Shown here in pieces: positions 32,701 through 57,540 of a stretch of DNA of 64,000 nt. Below the pieces are notes generated by a model, which saw nothing but the letters and a program-made list of their open reading frames with translations, made no database searches and was not told where the DNA came from. Numbering within the stretch: the stretch's first letter is position 1; each line of letters opens with the position of its first letter. The translations under genes were made by a program, and so were the position numbers. Origin of the DNA: Symsagittifera roscoffensis (lineage: Eukaryota > Xenacoelomorpha > Acoela > Convolutidae); contig NC_087064.1 of NCBI RefSeq assembly GCF_963678635.1, forward strand, positions 35,163,716 through 35,227,715, in the 5' to 3' direction.

Positions 32701-34870
32701 CTTTTCTTGGCATGTTTTTGTTTCAAAACTAGCCTTTTTGTTTTGAAAGATCTAGTTTTTTCGATTCAGCGGCTTCCTTATTTTGTACCGCAAGTGTTGC
32801 GAAGCTCAGCTTCACCTCTGTGTATTTAAATTGCGAAGTCATTAATTTGTTTAGACGTTGAGTCACTGGAACACTGAACCAGGTGGAATCTTCGTCTGTC
32901 TTACAGTGTTCGTAGTTTCCAAATTCGTCCTATCAGCTCTCGCCGTGACCATGCCAATCCCTAACGGTATCTTTGTGCCTTCTTTCCTTGTTGGAGCTGG
33001 CTTCGGCCGGATGGTGGGAGAGTTCTTCCACTACTGGTTTCCAGACGGAATTGGGGGTGTCGAGATCCAACCGGGATGCTATGCCTTAGTCGGGTCGGCG
33101 GCAATGAGTGGCGCAGTGACTAGAACCATATCAACATCAGTCATCGTGTTTGAGCTGACTGGTCAAATCGCACACTCTCTACCGGTGCTAATTGCAGTCA
33201 TCTTGGCCAACATGGTCGCCCAGTGTCTACAACCATCAATGTACGATAGTATCATTCAGATGAAACAGTTGCCGTTCCTCCCTGACATCGTGTCTGCTTC
33301 CAGGGACTTCTACGACATCACAGCTGAACATATCATGCAAACGAAGCTGAGTTATATATGCTGGAGACAGCCATATAAGGAAGTCTACAGTATAATTCGT
33401 AGCTTGAGCAAAAACGAAGTGGTTCCTTTAGTGGAAAGTCACGAGAGTATGGTTCTGTTAGGCACAGTCCGAGTGGGCATCTTACAAGCCAAGATACAAC
33501 AGCACATCAGTCGGGCAGCGTTGCTGAAGTTCATACGCAATGGAAGCGACTTTAATGCGCTGAATTTAAGAACTCAGCCGAAGTTCAGACGCAATCCGAA
33601 TGCAGGTTCAAACGACAATGAGAACAGACGTTACAAATCTGAGAGAAATGCAGGAAAAGCACCTGGCAATGTATCGATCTCGAATACAATAAATGATGCA
33701 TCAGCACCCGACAGCCAGTACTTGAGCGAGAGACGCCAATCGAAAGCCGTTTTCAACACAGACTTCCAGAGTTTCCTGACCACGAATCCGGCCGCAATGA
33801 AGAAGACCAAAGTGAAACCCCTGGGTAACTTGTTCTCTGGTTCTATAGCTGATGTTTCCACGGCCTCTTCTTTGGTACAAGACCACGCAGCTCTTGCTGC
33901 TGCGTACCAACATAGCAAGAGAACCTCAATCACAGGTAAATATTAGTCAGCCGCATGGTAGACTCTTAGAAGACGTTAAAAGTAGTTTTGATGTATCCCA
34001 ATATCGTAGGCATTTAATCATCTTTTTTAGATTGCTGAATATGGTGCAAAAAAAAATAGATTTTTGATCTTTGGTTTTAAATGTTTTTGAAAAATATATA
34101 CTCGGTTTTTCGTACAGGTATTAAATGGTATTATTATTTGGTATTAAATGTTTTTGAAAAATATATACTCGGTTTTTCGTACAGGACTTGCATCTTCTGC
34201 ATACGATCACCACTCGAAGTCGGCCAGCTCAAATATGCACGGAGGCAACAGTTCAAACACGGTAACAACCATGACTCAAAATGATGTTCTAGACTGGGAA
34301 GAGCTGCGAATGAAGCTACCAATTAAGTTCGACTTCAATGAAATCGACGAGTCTCCTTTTTGCATTGTGACTTTAACTTCACTTCCCAAAATACACTCCC
34401 TGTTTTCTTTGCTCGGTCTGAACAAAGTGTATGTCACACGTATGGGAAAGTTGGTCGGAATCATCACGCTAAATGACGTCAGACTAGCTGTTCAGCATTC
34501 ATCTGCGTATATAGGTACTCAAGTTACAAGAAAAGAGAACGACACTGATCTTTCTGACAGCAGTTGTGCTACAAGTGTCTGCAGCGACGACGAACGAAAC
34601 TCAGATAATAATGATGACAAAAATGGACATCAAAACGGAGCCGACACAGTGGAACTCGATCGGGAAAAAGTGTCGTGGAAACAAACATCGGATAGTGGTG
34701 ATGTGCAGTCGGCGTCTAGTTCATCAGCCTCGGCAAGTTCTCGTCATGGACTTATAGTCAGTGCAGAAGTCAAAGAGGTGCCAAACGGTCCCGATGAAGA
34801 AGGAAGCAAAACGGGTCGCTTTGTATCTACCAAAGTGAACGCCGGCAGTGGCGGATCAAAAACGACATAG
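29705..34870 (+). CDS. ClC-2-type voltage-gated chloride channel, 5' end in gap
   Basis: Six exons join in phase: 29705-30053, 30259-30443, 30671-30872, 31141-31634, 32855-33935 and 34185-34870 (999 codons with TAG), all GT/AG. The membrane domain shows [14 protein letters not shown] (first helix), the Cl-binding GSGIPE (exon 2), GKEGPFVH with the gating Glu (exon 3), [21 protein letters not shown] (exon 4) and [15 protein letters not shown] (exon 5). The residue after Glu in SIEV is Val where exchangers have the proton Glu, so this is a channel by family rules. Two CBS domains follow: DITAEHIM...[13 protein letters not shown] (exon 5) and [25 protein letters not shown]...[11 protein letters not shown] (exon 6), then a Ser-rich acidic tail. 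It matches the ClC-1/2 plasma-membrane branch. The N-terminus is lost in the gap. AATAAA occurs at 35215 and 35501. Confidence 0.92.
30076..30150 (+). repeat. End fragment of the ~500-bp dispersed family in ClC intron 1
   Basis: AACAAGGATAGCCGGCTGCT ... AAGTAGCACAGAACGTTCTGA matches the left end of the copies at 36358 and 37022. Confidence 0.7.
32005..32828 (+). mobile_element. tRNA-headed TCGGCTTA-family element in ClC intron 4
   Basis: The copy begins with a tRNA-like head (ACTTGGTCTGGAGGCAATAA, then GGTCGCGGGTTTGAAC, A- and B-box-like), followed by a poly-T stretch, AAATCGGCTTATGATTTG, several further TCGGCTTA blocks and the tail TTGCGAAGCTCAGCTTCACC ending CTCTGTGT at about 32824. Its end lies 31 bp before exon 5 of the ClC gene. 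The same order of blocks is seen at 40140-40957. It is probably a non-autonomous, SINE-like element; no ORF is supportable. Confidence 0.7.
34077..34184 (+). promoter_or_regulatory. Duplicated 3' splice site in the last ClC intron
   Basis: A ~41-bp block starting TTAAATGTTTTTGAAAAATA and ending TTTTTCGTACAG occurs twice, 67 bp apart (34077-34117 and 34144-34184). The second copy is the acceptor that keeps the frame into exon 6. Using the first would add 67 bases, shift the frame and end translation at 34282-34284, removing the second CBS domain. Confidence 0.85.
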
Positions 34871-36350
34871 ATTTCGACGATTTTAACCAATTTTTAGTAA
34901 CTTTCATTTTTAGTTTCTATCCCATGCAATTGCCCGCAAGAAAGTTCTACTGAATCTTATCTGATCTGCAAGAATCATTCAGCTTTACTATTGACACTCA
35001 ACCTAAGTGTTAATATCACAGCTGACTGAGTAAAGTAACTTTTTATCAAGATCTTAGCTTGCAAGCGGTTGTTCGGTTTATTTTGTCTGTATTCCATTTG
35101 GACCAATATTGACTTAATTTAATCTTAGCGTTTTGTTTTTATACGTGAAGCCCTTCATTACGTAGGCTGTAGTCGGTGGTTTGAAAGTTGCTGATCGGCT
35201 GTATCAAACAGGTAAATAAAATGCTTGTCCGTGGGGCGTTGGTTGGGTATAGGGAACGCCCCTCAATTATCTGTTCAAAGCAGTTTTCATGGATCGCTTT
35301 GCTTTGAATCTAATTGAACCCTTGGTTGCTAAGACTAAAAGTTGCTAGATTTTTGTTTTAGTTGCTGTTTTTAACAATTACTATTAATTGTTAAAAACGG
35401 CAACTAAAACAAAAATGTTATGCAAAAATAGGTAACGAAAGCGTAAATTTTTGTATCTGTTATAAACCTGCATGCTCTTTCAAATGTCTGTTTTTGTAAG
35501 AATAAAATTTGCACTAAAACTTTTGTTTCAAATTATCTTTGTTTTGCTTTTATGTGAAAAAGCGGTGGCGTTGGCTCAAACTATGGCAACACAAGGCTAA
35601 AACATTTAGAGACATGCATGCTTCTCTAATACACATTGAGCAAGTGCTACTGAACGCTGTAAATTAGTCTTCTGTAACTTCTTGGTTGTTGCGACTACTC
35701 TCGAAGAATAGAAAGTATCTTGACGTAGAATCGTGCTTTTTTCGAGACATGTAAAGCTCCTTGGTAGACAAGTGTGGAATTCTTTAAAAGTTCTTTCAGT
35801 CATGATTCGGATTCCCATAAGAATTCCAGTGTCGAGAAAAACACGTGTCATTTTATGCTATTCAGGTGTAAATACCATATTAGCGCTAGAGCGGATGACA
35901 GGGATTCCTTCACCGCTAGTTACCACTCCAAGTCAATTGCTCGGTTCCTCCTAGCTCGCTTATGCTATTATTAGGTGTCAATGAACTAAGTGAAGAAATT
36001 TATGCAGGTTATTTTTTTTCTCGAAAACGCTTGTGTTCACGCTTGACTTTTGATTTCTTTTCAAGTTCACTTCAATTTTTTTTACCAAATGAAGGGAAAA
36101 TTGGGCTCTCAGATAGCAAACGAGCAATTGGCTTCAAAATGTGATTGAATTTTAGTTGAGAAAGTGAACTTGATTTTCTCAGCACAAAAACGTTGCTTGT
36201 TGATCCAGTGTTCTCAGTAGTCAGTTGTTTCAACTACATCAATTCGAAACTTCGCCTATTCTTGTTTGAATTCTGATTGTTTGCGATAAAACTGTCGACA
36301 TCCTTATCCCCGAAACTGCTGAATATATACACAGCTTCAACAAAACGAAG
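34871..36350. other. ClC 3' region and repeats, no further gene seen
   Basis: Besides the hairpin and two AATAAA signals, 35960-36240 carries a diverged copy of the dispersed element with GTCAATGAACTAAGTGAAG, GTTCACGCTTGACTTTTGAT and GTTGATCCAGTGTTCTCA. Open frames of 60-80 codons at 35606-36428 match nothing I know. Confidence 0.5.
35350..35415. other. 31-bp-stem hairpin downstream of ClC
   Basis: The arms 35350-35380 (TTTTTGTTTTAGTTGCTG...) and 35385-35415 pair over 31 bp with one mismatch and a 4-base loop. If the poly(A) signal at 35501 is used it would lie in the ClC 3' untranslated region. It could equally be a small foldback transposon. Confidence 0.75.
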
Positions 36351-36357
36351 AAAAATA

Positions 36358-36897
36358 TAACAAGGATAACCGGCTGCTGTGCAAGTAAAGTAGCACAGAA
36401 TGTTCCGACCATAGTCTTGAAAACACAATTTTTTTCATCAAATAAGTGTCCTTTTTTTATTTAGGTTTATTCGACAGGCTTATTAAAACAGGCAACGGTA
36501 CAACAGTTTTCGAAAAAAAAATGACTTAAAAAAATCCAAGCAATTTTTTGGGTTTTGAAGTTTTTGTTTCGTAAATTGACGTTGATAAAACTCTAAAAAC
36601 TGGTAATACTCGAGTTAAATTAAAATTAAGCATAAATGAGCTGTTTTAAACGGCCTAAGTTAAGCTTAAATAACCATGCAACCGGTTTTTCTAACCAGTT
36701 TTTCTCGACACTGAAAAAAAAAACATGAAAATTTTTTAATGTAGTTCGAATCACGACTGAAAGGGCTTATATATCAGTCGACGCATTCCGATGATTATTT
36801 GTGGTACCTAATTGTGCGCGGAAATAAAAAAAAAAGGAAAAAACTAAAATACCCGAATACAAAGTTCCTCCACAATTTTCAAGTGGTCGGAACAGAA
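36358..36897 (+). mobile_element. ~540-bp dispersed element, TGTTCCGACCA/TGGTCGGAACA ends, copy A
   Basis: The left end reads AACAAGGATAACCGGCTGCT, then a CTGTGCAAGTA...GCACAG palindrome and TGTTCCGACCAT; the right end reads TTCCTCCACAATTTTCAAG then TGGTCGGAACA. The outer 11 bases of the inner ends are inverted repeats. Internal landmarks: ACTCGAGTTAAATTAA, GTTCGAATCACGACTGAAAG and TGATTATTTGTGGTACCT. No coding capacity. Confidence 0.75.
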
Positions 36898-37021
36898 ATC
36901 GAATCAAATGCCATTTGAAATTCGAAAATTTAGAGCAATAGAGTATCGCAATTCCTCATAAAGCATTTGCTCCATGTTGATCAAAGAACAAATAAAAGTT
37001 GCATCACATACTGTTAATTTG

Positions 37022-37573
37022 AAACAAGGATAGCTGGTTGCTGTGCAAGTAGCACAAAATGTTCCGACCATATTCTTAAAAAAATACCAGATGCTTTTTT
37101 TTCAAATTAGTGTCAATTTTTTGTGCGTGGTGTGATGAAAGGATCTGAGAAAAGCCTAAAACTGGCAACTGACAAATTTTTTTAAAATTCTTTAAAAATC
37201 CAAAGCTTTTTTTTGCTGGCATATATTTGAATTGTTTAAATTTTTATTCTCAATCCTGCGCTGAAAAATTTTTTTAAGTTAACTTACTTGAGAGTGAAAC
37301 TAAAATTTTATGGGCTATTCTTCTATAAAAAGTCTGCTCGCTTGCTTTACTCGCTCGCAATTGAGCTAAATTTCAAAAAAAAAATTTAACAGAAAAACTC
37401 GATACAGAAAACGTTTTGAAAAACTTTTTTATGTTCGAATCGCGACAGAAAGGGCTTCATTTTGCTATAAAACTCGACTGAATCCAATGATTATTTGTGG
37501 TTCCTGATTTTGCGTGGAAAACAAAAATAAAAAACCATATCACCCGATTAAAAAGTTTCTCCACCTTTGTCAA
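37022..37573 (+). mobile_element. ~550-bp dispersed element, copy B
   Basis: Same order of landmarks as copy A: AACAAGGATAGCTGGTTGCT, CTGTGCAAGTAGCACA, TGTTCCGACCATATTC, CTCGCTTGCTTTACTCGCTC, GTTCGAATCGCGACAGAAAG, TGATTATTTGTGGTTCCT, and a diverged right end TTTCTCCACCTTTGTCAAAT. Confidence 0.72.
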
Positions 37574-38164
37574 ATGGTTTTAACAAAAATAAACCTTCAA
37601 AACATATTAGTTTGAGAGCGTTTTTTGTTGCGTCCGAGTTTTTTTTACAATATAAAGAATCCCAGACTTTAATAGCATTTTTATTTTTTTCAGCAAGATC
37701 GTTTCAGTAGACGAGAATAGTTTTAATTCGGGTTAACATCAAATGTAGCAAATCAATTCAGATTGCGCACTCTTAGGTGAAAAGATTTTTTAATCAGATT
37801 TTAAATTTTTCATGCAGTAATAGATTTCCATGTTTGAATTTTTTGGGTAGTTAAAAATGAAACAAAAATAAATCAAAGGTCGGTCAAGACTTAATTCTAA
37901 TTTTAACGTTCCACTGTTGATTTTCTTTTCATGTTATTCGAAACGTACTCAACCATGAAAATAAAAATTTCGACCTTTTGACCATCCGTTTTAAACAATT
38001 CTTTATGTCATCTGAAAGATACCTGGTTGTGTTGATGTGATGGTCTGTAAGGAAGAAGTGTTTTCAGTGGTAGCTTTAATTGGTAGTTTTAGCTTCCTTC
38101 AGGGAGACTGAATTTACTTTCCTAAATGATTATCCAAATTTTTATTTCATTGAATTTCACCGGT

Positions 38165-38370
38165 TCAATTGTCATATGTGGGGTGGACGCTTCCTTCATG
38201 GGTCCGACCCAATGATAACCCGAAGAGTCCCCTTTTGGTACCATCTTAAGACCAGCTGACTCACCCTAAAATGTTTCCCAAGTCCACTTTGGCGCCAATA
38301 TATAAAAATTTTGAGGAGGTAGCGCGCGTCAAATCCTTTGCAAAAGTGCCGAAAAACGTTTTTTTGGGCC
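38165..38370. repeat. Diverged CAGGGGCGGAT-type MITE fragment
   Basis: GTCCCCTTTTGGTACCATCT, TTTGGCGCCAATATATAAAA and GAGGAGGTAGCGCGCGTC align with the interiors of the MITEs at 41746 and 49416. The ends are lost. Confidence 0.55.
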
Positions 38371-38412
38371 TATCTATATCTATCTATCTACAGCTATCTA
38401 TCTATCTATACT
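38371..38412. repeat. (TATC)n microsatellite
   Basis: Imperfect TATC/TCTA tetranucleotide run beginning TATCTATATCTATCTATC. Shorter GTCT runs follow near 38590-38615. Confidence 0.85.
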
Positions 38413-38754
38413 ATATTTAAATACGAGTGACAGCTATCTCCCATGTTTAAGCATAATAATTTCGCATGTTTAACGAAAGAATTTTTTCATGTTTAAGCTA
38501 TAGCATATATTGCAATGCTTAAGAAAATTTTTCAATTAGTTTTTCGCAAATTCATTAATTTGTCAGTATTTTTTTGAGGCCAAATTAAGTCTGTCTGTCT
38601 GTCTGGATAGCTGCTTTTTTAATTAATTTGATTATGTCTGTCTACCCGTCGCCTAATTTTTTAACTTTCATCTATTATCTATCTATTTTAAATTGAAATG
38701 CGGGCTTCACTATCTCGCCATGTTTAAGCTTTTTCAACGTATTATTTTAGCATG

Positions 38755-39750
38755 TTTTGCAATTGCCAGGGTACTCTGAGGGGTTGCAAATCTTGCCTCA
38801 AATTCTCACTTCTCAAATCCTTGTAGTTTTCGAGATATGACGTTTTTCATGATTTTTTTTCAAAAAATTTTCAAAAACTTAGAAAAAATTCCAAAAAGTT
38901 CAAGATCTCAATCCTGTTGTTGGATTTTGTGAGGGTACTCTCAGGGGTTGCGAATCTTGCCTTTGATTATGGCTGCTCAAATTCTTGTAGTTTTCGAGAT
39001 ACGACGTTTTTTTTTTTGAATTTTTTCAGAAATAAGATATAAAAAATTTCACAAAACTTGAAATTCTCATCTCTGTAGTGAACCTCTGTCGGGGTACTCT
39101 CGAGAGTTGCGAATTTTGCATCCCAATAGGACTGCGAATTTTGTCTTCAAATAGGACTGCTCAAAATCTTGCAGTTTTCCAGATATGACGTTTTTTGTGA
39201 TTTTTTTTCAAAAAAAAAACTTTTCATGAAAATTAATTTAATTTTTTTTGGAAAGTTTGAAATTCCTAACCTGTAGTTGGGGGGGGGGGCTGTCAAAATA
39301 ATCTCAGAGGTTGCAAATTTGGCCTCCAATTAAAAATGCCCAAATCATTTTTTTAAGAGAAACGACGATTTTCGTGATTTTTTGGAAATTTTCAGAAAAC
39401 TCAAATTACCAAATTATTTGTTAAAGTGAAATTCCCAACCCTGTAGTTGTGTACTTTCAAAGTTTGCAAATATTACCATCAAAAAAGATTGTTCAAATTT
39501 TGGTAGTTTCGAGATGTGAATTTTTTCTGGTTATTCTCTTTTACAAAACTTAAGGTAAGTTTCTCAAAATTTGAATTTCCCAACGTTGTAGTTGGGAACT
39601 GTTAGAGTACTCTCAAGAGTTGCAAATCTTGCGTCCAAATGCGACTGCTCAATTGCTTTCAGTTTCTCCAGATGTGACGTTTATTAGTTCATTTTAAATT
39701 TTTACTTACGAACCCTGTAATTGGGTGCTGTCAGAGTACACTCAAAGAAT
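38755..39750. repeat. Degenerate ~160-bp tandem repeat (satellite-like), 6-7 copies
   Basis: Each monomer carries GGGTACTCTCAGGGGTTGC, AATCTTGCCTC, ACTGCTCAAATCCTTGTAG, TTTTCGAGATATGACGTTTT and CCAACCCTGTAGTTGG-like blocks in that order; starts fall near 38766, 38931, 39090, 39290, 39445, 39600 and 39727. Copies differ strongly, so the array is old. A second array is at 44885-45540. Confidence 0.8.
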
Positions 39751-40139
39751 AGTTTTTTTGAGTTGTTGAAAATTCGAAGCACCGGATGTGCTGTATAAGC
39801 TAGTTATTTGTTTAAAGTTGCCTGTGCGCAAAAAAAATGACCAAAATAGTGTGAAAGCTCGGAAAAGCAGAATCCTTTAGAGAATCTTTTATCCACCCTT
39901 GTCTACTTGTCCATACTACCATGGTTCACTGATTTTGCAACTAACATAGCATCTTAGTGTGAAACATGAATAGTTCAAAAAATAACGGCAAGACGATGGG
40001 AATATGCTTGAATGTTTATTATCATTGCGATAAGCAAGGGTATTGCAATCGGGTGCTAGACTTTTTTCCCATCGACAACTTTGTTCACAGAATGGTCAAA
40101 ATTAGAAATGGTAAATTTAGGTTCAATTCTTAGTGAATT

Positions 40140-40957
40140 CCAACACTAGGTTTGAAGGTAACGAATGCACCTGGGAGGGAAAATGTCCTGGTTTTGACTC
40201 TGACAGAACCTGTTTTTTAATCAAACGGGAAATCGTCCGTTAAAAAAAATTGTCGGTCTATTATATCTGCACATATTTTGTCGGCTTAAATGCCATATAG
40301 ATTTTTTTCTAATTTTTTAAAACAATATAGCTGCTTTTAATGATCTGATTTACTTCGATGTTAGTAGTTTTTTACTAGCCTTGACTTGTATATTTTCTTT
40401 TTTTTTGTTTTTGTTTTTTTCGCTGAAAAACATTATTCTGCTCAAATGATTTTGGCCTTTTTATCGGCTGGGTGACCGTATTTCCTGTCGTTTCAACAAA
40501 AAATGTTTTTATGCTTATCTTTGGATCGCACTAAATGCTAAAAATCGTAATAGAGTTTATAGTTGAAGTTTTTCATGACAATTAGCATCATTTTTGTTTT
40601 CCTTTATTTGAGGATTAATAGGTTTCGGCTTATTTTATGTCGGCTTAGTGGTCGCATATCATTTAATTTGACAACCAAATGAAATTTTTTGTGTTTTGAG
40701 GGCGAGGGGGATTTATTAACTTTTCGTAATTCTTGAGTTATGTTGATTTTTTTCGGCTTAAAAGGTTTCTGACAAGATATTTCCGGCTTTGTTACCGCTG
40801 GGTATATTATCATCGGATGCTTATTGCACATTCTATTATCTTGGCATGTGTTTGTCTTAAAACTAGCCTTTTTCTTTTTGATAGATCAAGTTTTTTTGAT
40901 TTTTTTCTTTTTTTTTGTTTTGTATCGCAAGTGGTGTACCAATGTATTCGCTTCTGT
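40140..40957 (+). mobile_element. tRNA-headed TCGGCTTA-family element, near full length
   Basis: The head has a B-box-like GGTTTTGACTCTGACAGAAC followed by CTGTTTTTTAATCAAACGGG; then ATTGTCGGTCTATTATATC, TTTTGTCGGCTTAAATGCC, TTTCGGCTTATTTTATGTCG, TTTCGGCTTAAAAGG and GGCTTTGTTACCGCTGGG; the tail is a degenerate ATCGCAAGTGGTG...TTCGCTTCTGTGT. The block order matches 32005-32828 over more than 800 bp. No coding capacity. Confidence 0.7.
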
Positions 40958-41280
40958 GTACTAATATGCTAATAAGGAGATTAAATAAATTGGGCGCATT
41001 GTAGGAATGTCAGAACCAATATTTTTTCTAAATATTGGTGTACTTAATCAAGGAAAAGCCTTGAAAACTGAGTAGGACGCGATGAAAGAAATTGACTTCG
41101 AGCCTCCAATCTCCTAAACCGAACTTTTTTTGATGAATCGAATAAATGTCAAATAAAATTTTTTCCTCAAATCGAACTTTCTGGTCGATAAGTTGGATAA
41201 ATTAAAATACTTCAATTGATCATTAATTTAATTGGTATAGATTTTATTTCCAATTTAGTCGGTTGTGGTCTATGCAATCT

Positions 41281-54068
<12,788 letters not shown>

Positions 54069-54680
54069 GTATAACCGGTTTCAGAAGTTCCTAAGAGGTA
54101 TCAGTAATAGTAACCCGCTCCATTTAAAAAACGTATATGCAGGAAACCATCAACAGGATACTTTGAATGAACCATCAGATATTTACTGATATTTAGTGGA
54201 GGCCCAAATAAAACGTAAAAGGTGGTTATTTGAAGATCAATTTCATTTGTAAAGTACTGTAAAAAGACGGAATTTTCATGCGCTAGAGAGAATTATTATG
54301 CAGATTTTTTTCGACTTCCATTCATATGATCTTTTGATTGCTACCATAAAACGCATTGACATGTGAATTGCAGATGTTTAGCCACAACAATACCAAATAC
54401 AAATTGGTTGGTATATCTACTAGAGAAGTAGACATTGAAATGACACCGCTAAATTGTCTTTTGTTTTCAAAGAGGGGATGATCGATTTGAGTTTTCAAGC
54501 ATCGGCATCTTTTGTTGAAATGTAAGAATCATGGAAACCACAAAAAAAGAAGCTCATTTAGTTAACGATAGACTGAATTCCGGACCATGGACAGCTACCT
54601 CCATTTGATATTTTTAAACTTTAGAAGCAAATCAAATTTCAAATAATAAAACTTTGAAAACGAGAGTCTAAAAATAAAAT
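54069..54680. other. Upstream region of HUNK
   Basis: AT-rich DNA with no promoter motif I can assign. It is duplicated with minor changes at 62610-63220. Confidence 0.5.
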
Positions 54681-54685
54681 GAAAC

Positions 54686-55190
54686 AAGGAAAGCAGGTAC
54701 TAGTCTAAAAAAAACTACGAAACGCATCTTTTTATCTGAACAAAAAACAATAACTAAGGCATATTCGATAGTCATGCAGGCATAAAATAGGCAAAACTGG
54801 TCAACAGTGTAAAGAAAAATAACTAAAAAAAAATCATACAATTTTTTATTCCCAAAACGGCGCTAATACAAGCGTTAAAAAAATTTTTCGAACGGCTTAA
54901 ATTAACTATAAATAACTTTTTCCTCCTATTGTAAACCTGCAGCTTGCTGGCTTTATTCACACGAATTTAGACTAAAAATCAAAAAAATTTTGAACAAGTT
55001 TTTCTCAATACTGGGTTAATTTTTTGAAATAATTTAGAAGTCGTAAGAATCACAACTGAAAGGATTTCACAATGATATATCACCCGAACTCTTCCGATTA
55101 GTATTTGCTGTAACTGATTTTAAGTGAAAACAAAAACTAAAAAAAAATACACGAATACAAAATTCCTCCCCATTTTTAATGGCCAGAACA
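54686..55190 (+). mobile_element. ~505-bp dispersed element, copy C
   Basis: AACAAGGAAAGCAGGTACT, AAAACGGCGCTAATACAAGC, GTAAGAATCACAACTGAAAG, TTCCTCCCCATTTTTAATGG and a right end GGCCAGAACA follow the order of copies A and B. It is duplicated at about 63215-63727. Confidence 0.65.
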
Positions 55191-57530
55191 AATAAAAAAA
55201 CTTGGTTGAAAGAATTTGCGTTCTGTTTCATTATCTGAGTTGTCTTGATGTTTCGCTTTTGTTAAAAATGAAAAAAAATTGGGTAGCAAAAAGTCCAAAT
55301 TGAATCTACACAAATTCCGAGACGACTATGATCAAGGTAATGATCAATTGGTTATATTTTTCTGGTTAAACATGTTTTGATTTTCAAACAACGTCAGTTT
55401 TGTATACGTATTGCATCTCTTTAAATCATCAGATGTTTTAATTTAATTTTTGTTTTCCACACAAAATCAGGTATCAAAACATTTCGTCGAAAGGGTTCGA
55501 GTCATATATTTTATTCAAACACTTGCGGTCGTGATAAGTACTTTTTCCAAATTTCGATCATTTATTTTTTTTGATATTTTACGTAATATTTTTAAGTTGG
55601 TTGGCTAGTTCAATTACTTCTACTGCTTAAAAGACAAAAAAAATTTGAAAACAATGGATCAAAAAGCGCACAGTTTGGTGCTTGTCAGTCACTGGAATCC
55701 AGAGAAGAGTCTTTAAAAGTGTTTAAAATTGAAAGTAGATTCCGCAAAAAAATGCTTAGATTTCGACCACAAGTACCTGTAAGGTATTTTTTCAGAGCAT
55801 TAGTTTTGTCGCGGACTCCGTAACGAGCGACGGACAATAGCTATTTGTTCCGTATTCCGCAATTTAAAGCAAATTCCGCAAATTGTAAGCGGAGTCTTAT
55901 AATTTAGGCAGATTTCAATACCTATTCTGGATTCAGCAATGTTCGCAACAGATTCCGCTAATAGTTCTGCGGATTCCAAAAATTTGCCTGTATTCGAAGC
56001 GATTTTGAGCAATAAAGTTTTTGATTATTTATTCGTGGAGTTCAAAAACATCAGAGAAAATCAACAAAAACTAGCAAGGTTGCGGCTTCCGGGTAAATTT
56101 TTTTGCGTGTTGCAGAATCCGCTTACAATGGTTAGAAACATGAAAAAACTTGAGCTAATTGTAAATTGAATTATTTAGAATGTTTTTGCAAAGTTCATTC
56201 AAAGATTGAATTTTTACGCCTCAATTAAGCGGAGCTACTTAAAATTTTTAAAAAGGATTCTGTTTCCTTACATATTGCAGAAGTTTTGGAGATTTTTATT
56301 AGTTTTTCTTAGCGTTGTGCTTTAATAAAATCATTCACATCTGCTTTTTTGATGCATAAAAAAAAACAAATAGTCGCTTGATGCTATATATTGATAAAAT
56401 CTGCATGTATCTCAAACTGTTCTGACACCTATTATTTCCGATGCTGATTAAAATAATGTACAGTCTGTCTATTCACTCTTTTTCTGGATACCAAGAAAAA
56501 TGATTTATTACCGCCAAAAAAGTTTTACCGCCAATTTTCCACGCAAAGCTAGGTCCACAAATAATTCTCAAAGTGGGTCAAAATTGTATCAAATTAGCAT
56601 TCCCTCAGTCGTAATTCCTTATTGCGGTGTCAAAAAAAGGTTTAAAATGTTTGATTAAGTCTAAATTCGTGCAAACAAAGTAGGCCTTATAAGTTTGTGC
56701 GAACAAGTAGGTCTCATAATAATAAAAATAAGCTTACTTAGGCAAAGAAATTAAGTGTTATTTCAAAAATATATAGATTCCGAAGCTTTTCGAAGCGTTT
56801 CATTGGCAATTTAAATTTTTTCAAAAACAGCGAAAAATTTTAAATTTTTGTTTGTTAATTTTTTCAAAACAACTGTAAATTTTGTGCCCTTTTTATGTTA
56901 TAAGCTTCAGACTTGTTCTTTTCATCTAGTCACACGCAAACAAAATGTGGCACAAACTTGGGACAAAGTTAGTTGAATTTTAGTTTTTTTTTGGTTGGAA
57001 CTTTCTGGGCTATTTATTTCTTGTGACTATTCTGGTTATGGCGTGCCATTCAAACCAATCTAGCGTTTATTTGTGGTACCTGAAGTTGCGTCAAAAAGAA
57101 GCCCAAATCTTTCGTTAATCGTAACAAAAAACTTTTTTTGAGGCTAGGTACCCTGGTTAGCTGCTTCAATCATATGCAAGCAAGTTGAACAGCTCAGGCA
57201 TTGTTTTCATAATTGTTTCTCATAAACCAGGTGTTTCACATTTGAACAATGTGTTCATACTTATACGGCGTAGATAAATGGCAAGTTTCGTTATAATTTA
57301 GCTTGAATTTCGTATCAGTCAAACGAGGAGCTTAATTTTTGAGTGAACATAGTTAGGACAATTGATATCTCGATTCCAAATCTACAAGACGAATTTTGTG
57401 AAGTTTCTGGTGAATGGAAGAAAGACAAAGCCTCTGAACGGGGAGTGGTCAATAGCTCGAGCCAAAATTTAGTAAGTTTCCAAATCATTCAGCGAAACAA
57501 CGTGATTATTGTAAAAATTTTGGAATCAAA
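55191..57530. other. No gene seen
   Basis: AT-rich DNA. 55800-56120 holds several short copies of ATTCCGCAA / GATTCCGC-type words in both orientations, perhaps a decayed repeat. Open frames at 55939-56169 and 57343-57588 match nothing I know and lie next to repeats. Confidence 0.45.
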
Positions 57531-57540
57531 ATTTTTCAAA

